From NCBI GenBank assembly GCA_002383485.1, contig DFYY01000006.1, forward strand, positions 45,749 through 109,748: a stretch of 64,000 nucleotides of DNA. The letters are read 5' to 3'. The position numbers and the translations under genes were made by a program. Every line of letters starts with the position of its first letter. Positions within the stretch are counted from its first letter, which is position 1. Positions 18,009 through 26,301 of this stretch are shown here, piece after piece. Under the pieces are notes generated by a model. That model saw nothing but the letters and a program-made list of their open reading frames with translations. It searched no databases and was not told where the DNA came from. This stretch comes from Bacteroidales bacterium UBA4070 (GTDB taxonomy: Bacteria; Bacteroidota; Bacteroidia; Bacteroidales; VadinHA17).

Positions 18009-18276
18009 AACCCTCGCAGAGGGTAAGGAACTGTAGAACAATTGGATGGATAAACAAAAGATCCTCGTAGAGGATCAGGAATTGTAGGCAAGTATGTAGG
18101 AAAAACACGATCCTCGTAGAGGATCAGGAATTGTAAAAGCCCTTGGCCCCCTGAACCGGCGGGCGGGCGGCTGGAGCCCTGCCATATACAATTCTTGATG
18201 GCCTACAGCCATCCTTTGGAGTGCAAGACAACAGAATGTACAAAAAGAAGATCCTCGTAGAGGGTCAGGAATTGTA
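18009..18276. repeat. Array of five REP-like 27-bp hairpin repeats
   Basis: The gene-free stretch 17936-18347 is mostly occupied by a repeat of 27 bases: a short palindrome around a GTA or GCA loop, followed by CAGGAATTGTA. Copies are at 18009-18035 (degenerate), 18060-18086, 18109-18135, 18250-18276 (plus) and 18187-18213 (minus). Two copies are identical. The minus copy has a different stem sequence (GATGGCT with GGCCATC instead of GATCCTC with GAGGATC) that still pairs, and the first has CCCTC with GAGGG. Stem covariation with a conserved tail is what REP elements mobilised by RAYT transposases look like. No RAYT gene is in the window. Confidence 0.85.
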
Positions 18277-18291
18277 CATATATGCATCCCC

Positions 18292-18322
18292 ATTGCTCTC
18301 TCGGATATGTGTGCTACCTTTA
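18292..18322 (+). promoter_or_regulatory. Promoter of the glycosyltransferase fusion
   Basis: A TTG at 18293 and TACCTTTA at 18315-18322 are spaced 19 bases apart, which fits the Bacteroidota promoter (the last base of TAnnTTTG differs). The TTG start codon of the gene lies 25 bases further on. Confidence 0.5.
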
Positions 18323-18347
18323 GCCACAAACCCGTAAACAAATTGGT

Positions 18348-20492
18348 TTGTACCTTACAATAATAATCCCGATGTACAATGAATCCGGCGTCATCACTAC
18401 AACGCTGGACCGGCTTCGCAACACCACGATGCCGGATTTTGTTTCACAGGTTGAGGTAATTATCGTCAACGACTATTCAACAGACGACTCGGCCGCAGTA
18501 GCAGCAGAAGCAATAGAAGGGATTCCCGGTGCCAGGGTACTGAACCTCCGTGTCAATGCCGGCAAGGGAGCCGCGGTGGCTGCTGGCATGCGCGAGGCAA
18601 AAGGTGACACCGTAATCATCCAGGACGCCGACCTCGAACTTGATCCTTCCGACATCCCGGCACTTCTGCAAAGAATGCACAGCCAGAATCTGGACCTGGT
18701 CAGCGGTACACGCTTCAATACCGGTACAAGACACCCAGGTCACGCAACCGCAGCCGTCACCCTCAACAGAATCCTCTCCGCTATTGCTGCAAAAGCTACA
18801 CGCAGACCGGTCACTGATCTTACCTGCGGCTATAAGCTCATCAAAAAGGAACTTTTTGAGAAACTGGATCTCCGCGAAAAACGTTTTGGCTTTGAGACCG
18901 AGCTGATGTTCAAGGCTCTCCGATCCGGAACAACCTCATTCGCCGAGGAACCTGTCAGCTATGACCCGCGAAGAAAGAGCGAGGGCAAAAAAGTCGGCAT
19001 CACTGACGGCCTCGGGATAGCTGCCAGGGTTCTTAAATTCAGCCTGACAGGCAAAAATTGGATTTCTGCCCTGACGTTGACCCTCCTCATTGCCTTCATG
19101 ACCGTTACTATGCTTTCAGAGAAACACTGGAAAGATGAGCAGCGGGTCATAGAGTGGGACGCCATCTCGTACTATGCCTACCTGCCGGCAACATTCATCT
19201 ATAATGATCTCTCGCTGAGTTTCGCGGACAACTACAAGGGACCTCACAAATTCATTGTCTGGCCTGAGAGGAGTCCCACGGGAAAGTATGTTATCAAGAC
19301 CACCATGGGCCTCTCCCTGCTATGGACACCCTTCTTTCTTGCCGGTCACACCGTTGCGTATATCTCCGGGGCCGACACCGGAGGCTACTCACCACCATAC
19401 AAATTTTTTCTGCTCCTTTCAGCACTGTTTTTTCTGACGGTCGGGCTTATCTATCTGAGAAAAATCTTGCTGGCAAGCGCCACAGATAAAATTGCAGCTC
19501 TGGTCATCGCAGCCTTTGTCATAGGTACAAATCTCTTCTGGTATACCCTCTTCCAGGGAACAATGTCACATGTCTACTCCTTTGCGCTTATCAGTGCATT
19601 TGTCTGGTATTCAATGAGGTGGCATGAAGGACATCTCACTGTCGGTGAGCTCCATCCCACTCTGGGCACGGCACAGGAATTACGGCAGGTCAAAAGCCTC
19701 CGGCGACTCTGGCCCGGTCTCAGGCTTGGCCTTATCCTGGGAATGATTACCCTCATAAGACCGACAAACATCATTATCCTGATCTTTTTCCTGCTCTACG
19801 GAGTTACTTCGGCACAAACCCTTCGCCGGAGAATCGGAGAACTGACCCTAAGCTACAGGAGCCTGGCTATAATAGCGCTGGCAGCATTGGCCGTCTGGCT
19901 GCCGCAGATGATCTACTGGAAGGAGATGACCGGACACTGGCTCTACTTCTCATACGGCAGCAATGAACGCTTCTTCTTCTCAGATCCGGCAATAATAAAG
20001 GGACTCTTCAGCTGGCGCAAGGGATTGTTCCTCTATACACCCTTAATGATCTTCGCCTTTGCGGGAATCATAACCCTCTGGAAACGCCGCTCACCTCACG
20101 CCCTGCCGGTAACGCTATTCGTCCCGCTGAATATATACATCATCTTTTCCTGGTGGTGCTGGTGGTACGGCGGAGGATTCGGACAGCGGGCATTCATCGA
20201 CAGCTACGCCCTGATGGCAGTGGCTGCGGCTGCGCTTCTGACCCCTGCCATGACCGCAGACAGAAACGTAACAAATAGGTGGCTTCACAACCTGACCCTG
20301 GCAGCCTTCCTGCTGCTCACATCCATGGGTATCATTCAGAACATTCAGTATTACAACGGCGCCATCCACTGGGACTCGATGACCAAAGAGGCATACCTCG
20401 ACTCCTTCGGGCGTTTTAACCCCTCGGCAAGATTCTACGATCTGCTCGAGGCTCCCGACTATGACACAGCAAGAGAGGGCCTTGACAGGTAA
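18348..20492 (+). CDS. Glycosyltransferase family 2 fused to a multi-pass membrane domain
   Basis: The 714-residue protein begins at a TTG codon; starting at the next ATG would remove the first beta strand (LTIIIPMYNE), so TTG is preferred. Residues 1-235 are a GT-A fold glycosyltransferase like dolichyl/polyprenyl-phosphate sugar synthases, with IIVNDYSTDD, GKGAAVAAGM and the DxD motif in IIQDADLE. From about 240 it has roughly ten hydrophobic segments with a large extracytoplasmic loop, resembling ArnT/PMT-type or GT39/GT83-like lipid-sugar transferases. One reading is that the N-domain makes a lipid-linked sugar and the membrane part uses or moves it. The acceptor is unknown, and no glycan cluster surrounds it. 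Confidence 0.75.
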   Translation: MYLTIIIPMYNESGVITTTLDRLRNTTMPDFVSQVEVIIVNDYSTDDSAAVAAEAIEGIPGARVLNLRVNAGKGAAVAAGMREAKGDTVIIQDADLELDPSDIPALLQRMHSQNLDLVSGTRFNTGTRHPGHATAAVTLNRILSAIAAKATRRPVTDLTCGYKLIKKELFEKLDLREKRFGFETELMFKALRSGTTSFAEEPVSYDPRRKSEGKKVGITDGLGIAARVLKFSLTGKNWISALTLTLLIAFMTVTMLSEKHWKDEQRVIEWDAISYYAYLPATFIYNDLSLSFADNYKGPHKFIVWPERSPTGKYVIKTTMGLSLLWTPFFLAGHTVAYISGADTGGYSPPYKFFLLLSALFFLTVGLIYLRKILLASATDKIAALVIAAFVIGTNLFWYTLFQGTMSHVYSFALISAFVWYSMRWHEGHLTVGELHPTLGTAQELRQVKSLRRLWPGLRLGLILGMITLIRPTNIIILIFFLLYGVTSAQTLRRRIGELTLSYRSLAIIALAALAVWLPQMIYWKEMTGHWLYFSYGSNERFFFSDPAIIKGLFSWRKGLFLYTPLMIFAFAGIITLWKRRSPHALPVTLFVPLNIYIIFSWWCWWYGGGFGQRAFIDSYALMAVAAAALLTPAMTADRNVTNRWLHNLTLAAFLLLTSMGIIQNIQYYNGAIHWDSMTKEAYLDSFGRFNPSARFYDLLEAPDYDTAREGLDR

Positions 20493-20598
20493 TCCCGCCA
20501 AAGCCCTCCAAACCAATTAACACAAGATCTTTACATATCTTAACGGCGCTGGTCCTCACAGGCATCAGCATACTCATCGCCACTGCCGGCCGCAAATA

Positions 20599-21021
20599 CT
20601 ATTTAGCCTTGTTTATGCTGGCAATCACAGCCTCCTTCGACTTCACTCCTATTATTCTCTCCATCTCCTTGCCATCCTTGAACAGGATCATCGTCGGGAT
20701 GCTCCGGATACCAAACTGTGCGGCAACCTGCTGCTGCTCATCCACATTAAGCTTGTAGATTGTTGCTGTGCCATCCGTTGCCTCGGCCACCTCGTTGAGG
20801 ATGGGAGCCATCATCTTGCACGGCATACACCAGTCGGCCCAGAAATCAACCAGCACCACACCATTTTTGGTTTTGTGCGCGAAGTTCTGCGCGGTCAGAT
20901 GCTCTATAAGCTCGCTCTCGGCAACAGCCGGAGCATTCTTCATCTTGTTGTACGAGCGCATGAACAGCATCACCAGCACGGCAATAACCACCAGCGCAAT
21001 TATCAGTCCTTTCATTTTCAT
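20599..21021 (-). CDS. Membrane-anchored thioredoxin
   Basis: This 140-residue thioredoxin has an N-terminal hydrophobic anchor (about residues 4-22) followed by a full thioredoxin domain with the active site WCMPCK (CMPC rather than CGPC) and the cis-Pro in SIPTMILF. The dipeptide between the cysteines tunes redox potential, so this copy may differ from a housekeeping CGPC thioredoxin. It starts six bases after trxB and is the last gene of the redox operon, so TrxB is its likely reductant if the domain faces the cytoplasm. The topology cannot be settled from the sequence. Confidence 0.88.
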   Translation of the reverse strand: MKMKGLIIALVVIAVLVMLFMRSYNKMKNAPAVAESELIEHLTAQNFAHKTKNGVVLVDFWADWCMPCKMMAPILNEVAEATDGTATIYKLNVDEQQQVAAQFGIRSIPTMILFKDGKEMERIIGVKSKEAVIASINKAK

Positions 21022-21027
21022 CTCTGT

Positions 21028-21966
21028 TTAGTTTCTTTTAAGTGAATGAAGGTAATCGGCGGCAGCCAGAGCGGCAACAGTGCCGTCAGCGACAGCCGTG
21101 GTCACCTGTCTGTAACGTTTAGCGTTGGCATCACCCGCCGAAAAAACGCCCTTTATATTTGTTGACATATCGGCTCCGGTAATGATCTCACTCCTTTCGT
21201 TCATCTCCACGTGCCCCCTTAGCCTCTCTGTGTTAGGCACATAGCCAATGAAGATGAAGACCCCGTCAATTTTGAAATTCGTCTCCACGCCTGTGACCAG
21301 GTTCTTGATTTTCACACCCTCCAGCTTCTCTTCTCCGTAGAACGAAGCGATTGTTGATGACATCAAGAAGCTTATTTTCGGGTTGGCTTTTGCCTCATCC
21401 ACTGCAAACTGAAACGCCTGAAAATGGTCGAACTGGTGTACTATGGTCACCTTCGTGACGTATTTAGTCAGTGATACGGCCTCCTCGAGGGCTGAGTTGC
21501 CCCCGCCCACCACCACTATCTCTTTCCCGGTAAAGAAATCTCCGTCGCAGGTAGCGCAGTAGGAAATCCCTCTGCCCTTGAACGTATCCTCTCCGGGTAC
21601 GCCAAGTGTGCGCGAACGGCCGCCAGTTGCCAGTATAACTGCTCCAGCAGTATAGATCTGGCCGTCACCGGCAGTGACACTCTTTACTTCGCCTTCAAGG
21701 CTGAACGAGCTGATCTCCGCATTGCCCTTCACCACTGCACCAAAGGCAGTTGCCTGTTTCTTCATCACCGAACCCAGCATATGCCCGTTGATCTTCTCGA
21801 TGCCCGGGTAGTTGGCAATCTCGTGGGTAAGAGTCATCTGACCTCCGGGGGTGCCCTCTGTGAGAAGCAGGGTTTCAAGCCTGGCACGCGAGAGATAAAT
21901 GGCTGCTGTCAGGCCTGCCGGTCCGCCCCCGAGGATGATGACATCGTAATGATTGCTGTTCTCCAT
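21028..21966 (-). CDS. trxB: Thioredoxin-disulfide reductase, altered NADPH site
   Basis: The 312-residue low-molecular-weight flavoenzyme has the FAD motif GGGPAG near the N-terminus, the redox-active CATC in SYCATCDGDFF, the nucleotide-binding GGGNSALEEA and the C-terminal FAD motif GVFSAGD. It passes electrons to thioredoxin. The usual HRRxxxR motif that holds the 2'-phosphate of NADPH reads HQFDHFQ here, so both arginine positions are lost. NADPH is therefore an unlikely donor; NADH or another donor such as a reduced flavin or ferredoxin system is more likely. It overlaps no gene but is within six bases of a thioredoxin on one side and three bases of a thioredoxin-like protein on the other. 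Confidence 0.93.
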   Translation of the reverse strand: MENSNHYDVIILGGGPAGLTAAIYLSRARLETLLLTEGTPGGQMTLTHEIANYPGIEKINGHMLGSVMKKQATAFGAVVKGNAEISSFSLEGEVKSVTAGDGQIYTAGAVILATGGRSRTLGVPGEDTFKGRGISYCATCDGDFFTGKEIVVVGGGNSALEEAVSLTKYVTKVTIVHQFDHFQAFQFAVDEAKANPKISFLMSSTIASFYGEEKLEGVKIKNLVTGVETNFKIDGVFIFIGYVPNTERLRGHVEMNERSEIITGADMSTNIKGVFSAGDANAKRYRQVTTAVADGTVAALAAADYLHSLKRN

Positions 21967-21969
21967 TGC

Positions 21970-22323
21970 CTATGCGTTAGGCTGACCGAACTCGCTGTTG
22001 AGGATTGTCTTAACCTGCTGCATCGACTGGATGCTCGAGGTTGCCTTCACCATCTTGCCATTCTTGTAATAGACTGTGAATGGCAGTCCCATGAAACCAC
22101 GCGTAAGCGGAGTATTGCGTATGGCCATTGCCTCAGGATTGTCAAAATCCATGTCGAAGAATTTCACATGGCTGTAAACCGGCTCAAGTTCCTCCATGAT
22201 TCCGTAAACCGGGATACACATAGGGCCCATCCTGCCGCAGCAGACCATTACATTTTCATTCTCACTGATAATCTTTTCGAGCTGCTCAGCAGACTCAACA
22301 TGATTCAAATTCGTGTAAAGCAT
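21970..22323 (-). CDS. Thioredoxin-like protein with non-canonical active site
   Basis: This 117-residue protein has the thioredoxin length and pattern, including cis-Pro in MGLPFTVYYKNGK. In place of WCGPCK it reads RMGPMC (residues 31-36), preceded by Cys28 and Cys29. Both catalytic cysteine positions are Met, while three cysteines lie just outside. The cytoplasmic location is inferred from the lack of a signal peptide. It is three bases upstream of trxB in the operon, so a link to the reductase is likely, yet normal CxxC disulfide exchange cannot occur. It could be a redox sensor, a peroxidase-like protein or a binding partner; no specific function is assigned. Confidence 0.7.
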   Translation of the reverse strand: MLYTNLNHVESAEQLEKIISENENVMVCCGRMGPMCIPVYGIMEELEPVYSHVKFFDMDFDNPEAMAIRNTPLTRGFMGLPFTVYYKNGKMVKATSSIQSMQQVKTILNSEFGQPNA

Positions 22324-22350
22324 ATTTTTCTGTTTTATTGATTACTTACT

Positions 22351-22388
22351 TCTGACCTATTGACCTTCAGACCTCAGACCTTCAGACC
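22351..22388. repeat. Seven/eight-base tandem tract (TCAGACC-type)
   Basis: Between the thioredoxin-like gene and osmC the sequence is built of units like TTCAGACC and TCAGACC with variants TCTGACC and ATTGACC. The tract runs into the last codons of the OsmC gene. It resembles the heptad tracts at 14009, 52466 and 57405 in organisation, not in sequence. Confidence 0.7.
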
Positions 22389-22798
22389 ATTCTGACCTCG
22401 TGCGTCATCTCTATTCCCGCCTTGCGATAAACCGCGGACACTCCGCAATAGCGCTCCTCCGACAGGTTTATGGCCTTCTCTACTTTTTCCAGGTCCAGAT
22501 CGTTCCCTTTAAGTTCATAGATAACATGCATCCTGTAGTAGGTCTTGGGATGATCGCTTGTCGTGTCACCTTCCACCTCCACACTAAAATACTCGACATC
22601 CTGTCGCATCTTTTTGAGCAGTGATACCACATCCATCCCCGTGCATCCTGCCAATGCGGCAAGCATCAGAGGTTTGGGGCGCGGACCTGAGTTTTCGCCT
22701 CCTCCGTTCTCATCAGCATCAATCATAAAATTGTGTCCGTTGACTTCCGTGTCAAACTTCATATTACCCTTCCAGGTAGTTTTCGCTTTGCTAATCAT
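22382..22798 (-). CDS. OsmC-family peroxidase-like protein
   Basis: This 138-residue protein belongs to the OsmC/Ohr superfamily, dimeric thiol peroxidases that reduce organic hydroperoxides or act on persulfides. The two conserved cysteines are present in AALAGCTGMDVV and ERYCGVSAV, at the usual positions. The pattern is closer to the OsmC/YhfA side than to Ohr, so the substrate is uncertain. It has a perfect -7 promoter box upstream, is the first gene of the redox operon, and is divergent from a Crp/Fnr-family regulator, suggesting redox or oxygen control. Confidence 0.88.
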   Translation of the reverse strand: MISKAKTTWKGNMKFDTEVNGHNFMIDADENGGGENSGPRPKPLMLAALAGCTGMDVVSLLKKMRQDVEYFSVEVEGDTTSDHPKTYYRMHVIYELKGNDLDLEKVEKAINLSEERYCGVSAVYRKAGIEMTHEVRMV

Positions 22799-22817
22799 TC
22801 TCTTTAAAAATTTTTCA

Positions 22818-22851
22818 CAAAGGTATGTCTTGTCTGGCAGAGCTAAGCAAA
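22818..22851 (-). promoter_or_regulatory. Promoter of the osmC-trx operon
   Basis: On the minus strand TACCTTTG (22825 to 22818) is a perfect -7 box. TTTG at 22851-22848 lies 22 bases upstream, slightly long for a -33 element. The start codon is 20 bases downstream. Confidence 0.55.
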
Positions 22852-22878
22852 TAAGACGTTACACGTGACAACAGACCG

Positions 22879-22916
22879 ATTGAAACAGATCAGCAAATAA
22901 ATTGACCTGTTTCAAT
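22879..22916. promoter_or_regulatory. Inverted repeat between osmC and the Crp/Fnr gene
   Basis: Perfect 10-base arms ATTGAAACAG and CTGTTTCAAT are separated by 18 bases. The repeat lies between the divergent promoters of osmC and the regulator gene. Arms this far apart do not fit a simple Crp dimer site. It may be an operator for a larger assembly, or a transcript hairpin. Confidence 0.4.
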
Positions 22917-22941
22917 GGCATTTCTGATTGTCTATAATGAT

Positions 22942-22949
22942 TAAATTTG
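22942..22949 (+). promoter_or_regulatory. -7 promoter box of the Crp/Fnr regulator
   Basis: TAAATTTG matches TAnnTTTG perfectly and lies 16 bases before the ATG at 22966. Confidence 0.5.
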
Positions 22950-22965
22950 TGCCTCAGAAAAAACC

Positions 22966-23661
22966 ATGAAGACAATAAGCCATACCGATAAGGAATTCGT
23001 CTGTGACATAACCCTGCCCTGTTTCTCGGCGCTGACGCCGGAGGAGACGGAGCTGGTTCGCGAGAGCCGGGTTCAGGTCGTTTTCCGCCGTGGCGAGAAC
23101 CTGGCAAAACAGGGCGCTTTCGCCTCCTATGTAATCTTCACCATCAGCGGTTTCTCAAGACAATATATTGAGAGCAGTAACGGTCGCGACTATAACCTTC
23201 GGATCATTCGTCCCGGTGAGATGGTCGGTCTGTCGGCTGTTTTCAACCGGAACACCTTCGGGTATTCGGTGGTGGCGGTAACAGAGACGACCGGTTTTCT
23301 GATCGAGAAGGAGGCCATTGCTGCACTGGTGAAGCAGAACGGGACGTTTGCCTTCAGCATTATCAGACGCTACTGCGAGCAGAACTCGATGCTCTACAAC
23401 TCCCTGGACAACGTATTGCATCAGCAGACCAACGGCCGGATGGCGACGGTGTTGCTTAATCTTTCGCCGGAAAACTTTGGCGGCGAGGATCTTTTCAGGC
23501 ATCTCTCACGGCGTGAGATGGCTGATTTCGCAGGCATCTCCACCGAGGGAGCAGTCAAGGTTTTAAAGAGCTTCGAGAAAGACGGTTTGATTAAACTCTC
23601 GGATAAGAGCATCATCCTGCTTGACCCTCACAGGCTGGAGGAGATCAGCAGGACAGGATAA
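22966..23661 (+). CDS. Crp/Fnr-family transcription regulator
   Basis: A 231-residue regulator with an N-terminal cyclic-nucleotide-binding-type beta roll (about 20-140, with FRRGENLAKQG and RIIRPGEMVGLSAVF), a dimerisation helix, and a C-terminal winged helix-turn-helix (about 180-222: LSRREMADFAGISTEGAVKV). The residues that contact cAMP in Crp are not clearly kept. Two N-terminal cysteines (Cys13, Cys19) are present, but the four-Cys set of an iron-sulfur Fnr is not. It is divergent from the osmC/thioredoxin operon and is the most likely regulator of it, responding to a redox, oxygen or nitrosative signal. The signal itself is not readable. Confidence 0.85.
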   Translation: MKTISHTDKEFVCDITLPCFSALTPEETELVRESRVQVVFRRGENLAKQGAFASYVIFTISGFSRQYIESSNGRDYNLRIIRPGEMVGLSAVFNRNTFGYSVVAVTETTGFLIEKEAIAALVKQNGTFAFSIIRRYCEQNSMLYNSLDNVLHQQTNGRMATVLLNLSPENFGGEDLFRHLSRREMADFAGISTEGAVKVLKSFEKDGLIKLSDKSIILLDPHRLEEISRTG

Positions 23662-23691
23662 AGATCATATCTTCGTTTATTACACTAAAAA

Positions 23692-26301
23692 TTAAAGCCT
23701 GATCACCTGACCCGGCAGGTTGAATCCCTCAAGATGCAACAACAACGGTGTGTTGCGATCATCTTCCTTCAGACCTGTGACATCTACCTGTATACTCTTC
23801 TTCTCCCCGGGAAGCAAAACAATGTAGTTGTCATCCGTGAAGACCGGCAGCACCGTCTCCCCGTCAAGGGTCCGCATAACCTTAAGCCGCACAAAGAACG
23901 CCGTCACAGTGCCGCTGCTGGCTAAATCCACCGTGTAAATACCCTTGTTGCTCTTCATCATCTGCCCTACAACCTTTGCCTCGGGCAATGAGGTAAGCAG
24001 CTTACGCTCACCGTCGCGGGGGAACCAATAGGTGCTCTCGTCAACCGTCAATCCGGTTGAAACATATGTTATACGCAGCTTAAGGAGCTCCACCGCGGCC
24101 GCAGCAGTGCCAAGATCAAGATCCCAAAGCTTAGTGACACTCTGCCCCTCAAGAGTCATCTCCTGCGCCTTCTTCCACAGATCCTTGCCGTACTCATCGG
24201 TCAGCCTGGCCTCAAGCCTTAAACCCTTTCTCTCCCTGGGTGTACTATTGACGACATAAATGGCAGAGTCAACAGGATTGAACATCAGGTGCACCGGTGC
24301 CGCACCATGACGAAAACCGTAGAACCCTGCGTTCTGATCAAGATACCAGTCGTAAAACTGCCCCTTCAGCGCCGGCCAGGGATTCTGACTCTTCCAGACC
24401 AGGAACCCCGTGTACCAATCCCACATGCGCAAGGTATAACCTTCAACCATTGAGCGGTACTGCTCATAATTCAGCAACTGAGCTTTCCTCACGAAGTCGG
24501 ACAGGTCCGCCGGCTCTCCCAGTCGCTCTATCATGCCTCCGTAACCCATATACTTATGGTATCGCCACACCTCATTAACATCATTGCCCACAGGCATAAC
24601 AAGATCCTTCTTATCCATCATCTTCCCCAGTCCTTCCATGTTGGGCAGGCCTACTGAACCTATCTCGGGATTGAACGGATGCCACTTCTCTGTAAAGAAC
24701 CAGAGAGGCTCCCTGATGTTATAGGGTCCGTCCGCCGTGCCGCCGATAGTATTCCGAAGCAGATACCCGGAAGTCGACTCATCAAGATATATCCGTGTTC
24801 CGTCTATCTCCTCAAGACGCTGGCTGATCAGGGTGTCAAGCCCGGGCGGCGGCGGAAACTCATTCCCTCCGCAGATGATATATAAAGAAGGATGGTTACG
24901 CAGCATCTTCACCTGGTCCTCAACGGAGCGCAGGAATAGTGAATCATCATCGGGATAAAGGCGTCTCACCTCCTGGCTGTCTGCCTTCTTCAGCGTATCA
25001 GGCCACCTGCCGTTGCAGTCGCCTGTGATCCAGAGATCCTGCCAAACAAGTATCCCGTTCCTGTCACACGCATCATAGAACTCCGGTCTCTCGGTGATCG
25101 AACCGCCCCAGACCCTGATCATGTTCATGTTCATCTCGGCATGCATCTTCACCTCAGCCTCATATCGTTCGGAACTTAGCCTCAGCATGCCGTCCGATGC
25201 TATCCAGTTGGCACCGCGTACAAATATTTTCTGCCCGTTGATTGTAAATACGCGAGCACCCAGTGAATCGTCAAAATAGCTCCCCACATCGCGGAAACCG
25301 AACATCAGATCCTCCCTGTCGAGCGTATTGCCCTTCTTGTCGTGAAAGGTGATAACGGCAGGGTACAACGACGGCTGACCCATCCCATTGGGCCACCATA
25401 TCCTGGGATCAGCCTGCTTCTGCTCCTGGAAGGTGAAGGTCACAGTTGAGTTTGGCAAAATCTTCAGCTTCTTCTTATCTGTTGATCCCATGTACGCAAC
25501 AGCGATCTCGCCCTCAACCAGTTTGTCTGTCGGATTCTCCAGCTCAGCGGAGAAGGTGACAAACGCAGGATCCTGCAGCTCGTTCGGGAGCCGGGCCCCA
25601 GGCACCCTCGTCCGTGCAAAGCCGTTCCTTATATCTATATCACCCGTCACCTCTATCGTGACGGCGTCCCATATTCCTGTGTTTCGGTCTCTTACAGGCT
25701 GAATCCAGTCCCATCCGGCGGTAAACTGCATTGTCACATCACGCCCTATTGTGCCATCGCCACCCTGGCCTCCGTTTGGCTTGCCAGGATTCATCGGAGG
25801 CTCAACCCTGACAGCCAGCCTGTTATGTTCACCACGATTGAGCAGTTTCGTGACATTGTATTTCTGTCTGAGGAACATCCCTTCGTGCACTCCGTTGCTA
25901 ATCAGATGGCCGTTGAGATAAATCTCTGACCTGTAGTTTATACCCCTGAAATTGAGCCACACCTGCCTGGTTGAATCGAGGTTATCGGATGAAAAGCGTG
26001 TATAGAACCAGTATGTGTAATAATCGCGACCCGCATCAGCCACATCGGGAATCTGCTCGTTGTTCATTCCGTGCCACGGTTCAGGCATCCTGCCGTTATT
26101 AACCAGTGTCGTGAGCACCGTGCCGGGAACGGTGGCATTCATCCAGCCTGTCATCTCGGGTTCACTCGCTGTCAGCTGGTATCCGTCGAGGTTCACCTCC
26201 GACACCTTCTTCGCCCTCCAGCCTGAGGTCAGCGGTGTAACCTGCGATTCAGCCAGAAGAGTAAAACACAACAAAAAACTGATTATAAGCGCCCTTTTCA
26301 T
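23692..26301 (-). CDS. Glycoside hydrolase family 2 (exo-glucosaminidase/endo-mannosidase-like)
   Basis: This 869-residue secreted enzyme starts at 26301, where a signal peptide begins (MKRALIISFLLCFTLLAESQ); the longer frame would translate an intergenic repeat. The order is a GH2 sugar-binding jelly roll (about 25-220), an immunoglobulin-like domain, a TIM barrel and further beta domains. The acid/base region is YIICGGNEFPPPPG and the nucleophile region FNPEIGSVGLPN, after DGPYNIREPLWFF. This arrangement is closest to the exo-beta-D-glucosaminidase and mannosylglycoprotein endo-beta-mannosidase branch rather than beta-galactosidase. No other carbohydrate genes adjoin it, so chitosan-like or N-glycan-type substrates are both possible. 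Confidence 0.85.
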   Translation of the reverse strand: MKRALIISFLLCFTLLAESQVTPLTSGWRAKKVSEVNLDGYQLTASEPEMTGWMNATVPGTVLTTLVNNGRMPEPWHGMNNEQIPDVADAGRDYYTYWFYTRFSSDNLDSTRQVWLNFRGINYRSEIYLNGHLISNGVHEGMFLRQKYNVTKLLNRGEHNRLAVRVEPPMNPGKPNGGQGGDGTIGRDVTMQFTAGWDWIQPVRDRNTGIWDAVTIEVTGDIDIRNGFARTRVPGARLPNELQDPAFVTFSAELENPTDKLVEGEIAVAYMGSTDKKKLKILPNSTVTFTFQEQKQADPRIWWPNGMGQPSLYPAVITFHDKKGNTLDREDLMFGFRDVGSYFDDSLGARVFTINGQKIFVRGANWIASDGMLRLSSERYEAEVKMHAEMNMNMIRVWGGSITERPEFYDACDRNGILVWQDLWITGDCNGRWPDTLKKADSQEVRRLYPDDDSLFLRSVEDQVKMLRNHPSLYIICGGNEFPPPPGLDTLISQRLEEIDGTRIYLDESTSGYLLRNTIGGTADGPYNIREPLWFFTEKWHPFNPEIGSVGLPNMEGLGKMMDKKDLVMPVGNDVNEVWRYHKYMGYGGMIERLGEPADLSDFVRKAQLLNYEQYRSMVEGYTLRMWDWYTGFLVWKSQNPWPALKGQFYDWYLDQNAGFYGFRHGAAPVHLMFNPVDSAIYVVNSTPRERKGLRLEARLTDEYGKDLWKKAQEMTLEGQSVTKLWDLDLGTAAAAVELLKLRITYVSTGLTVDESTYWFPRDGERKLLTSLPEAKVVGQMMKSNKGIYTVDLASSGTVTAFFVRLKVMRTLDGETVLPVFTDDNYIVLLPGEKKSIQVDVTGLKEDDRNTPLLLHLEGFNLPGQVIRL

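Noticed and set aside
18009..18276. CRISPR array
   Set aside because: Spacers have very different lengths (22 to 51 bases), one copy is inverted, stems vary, and no cas genes are present. The units behave like REP elements.
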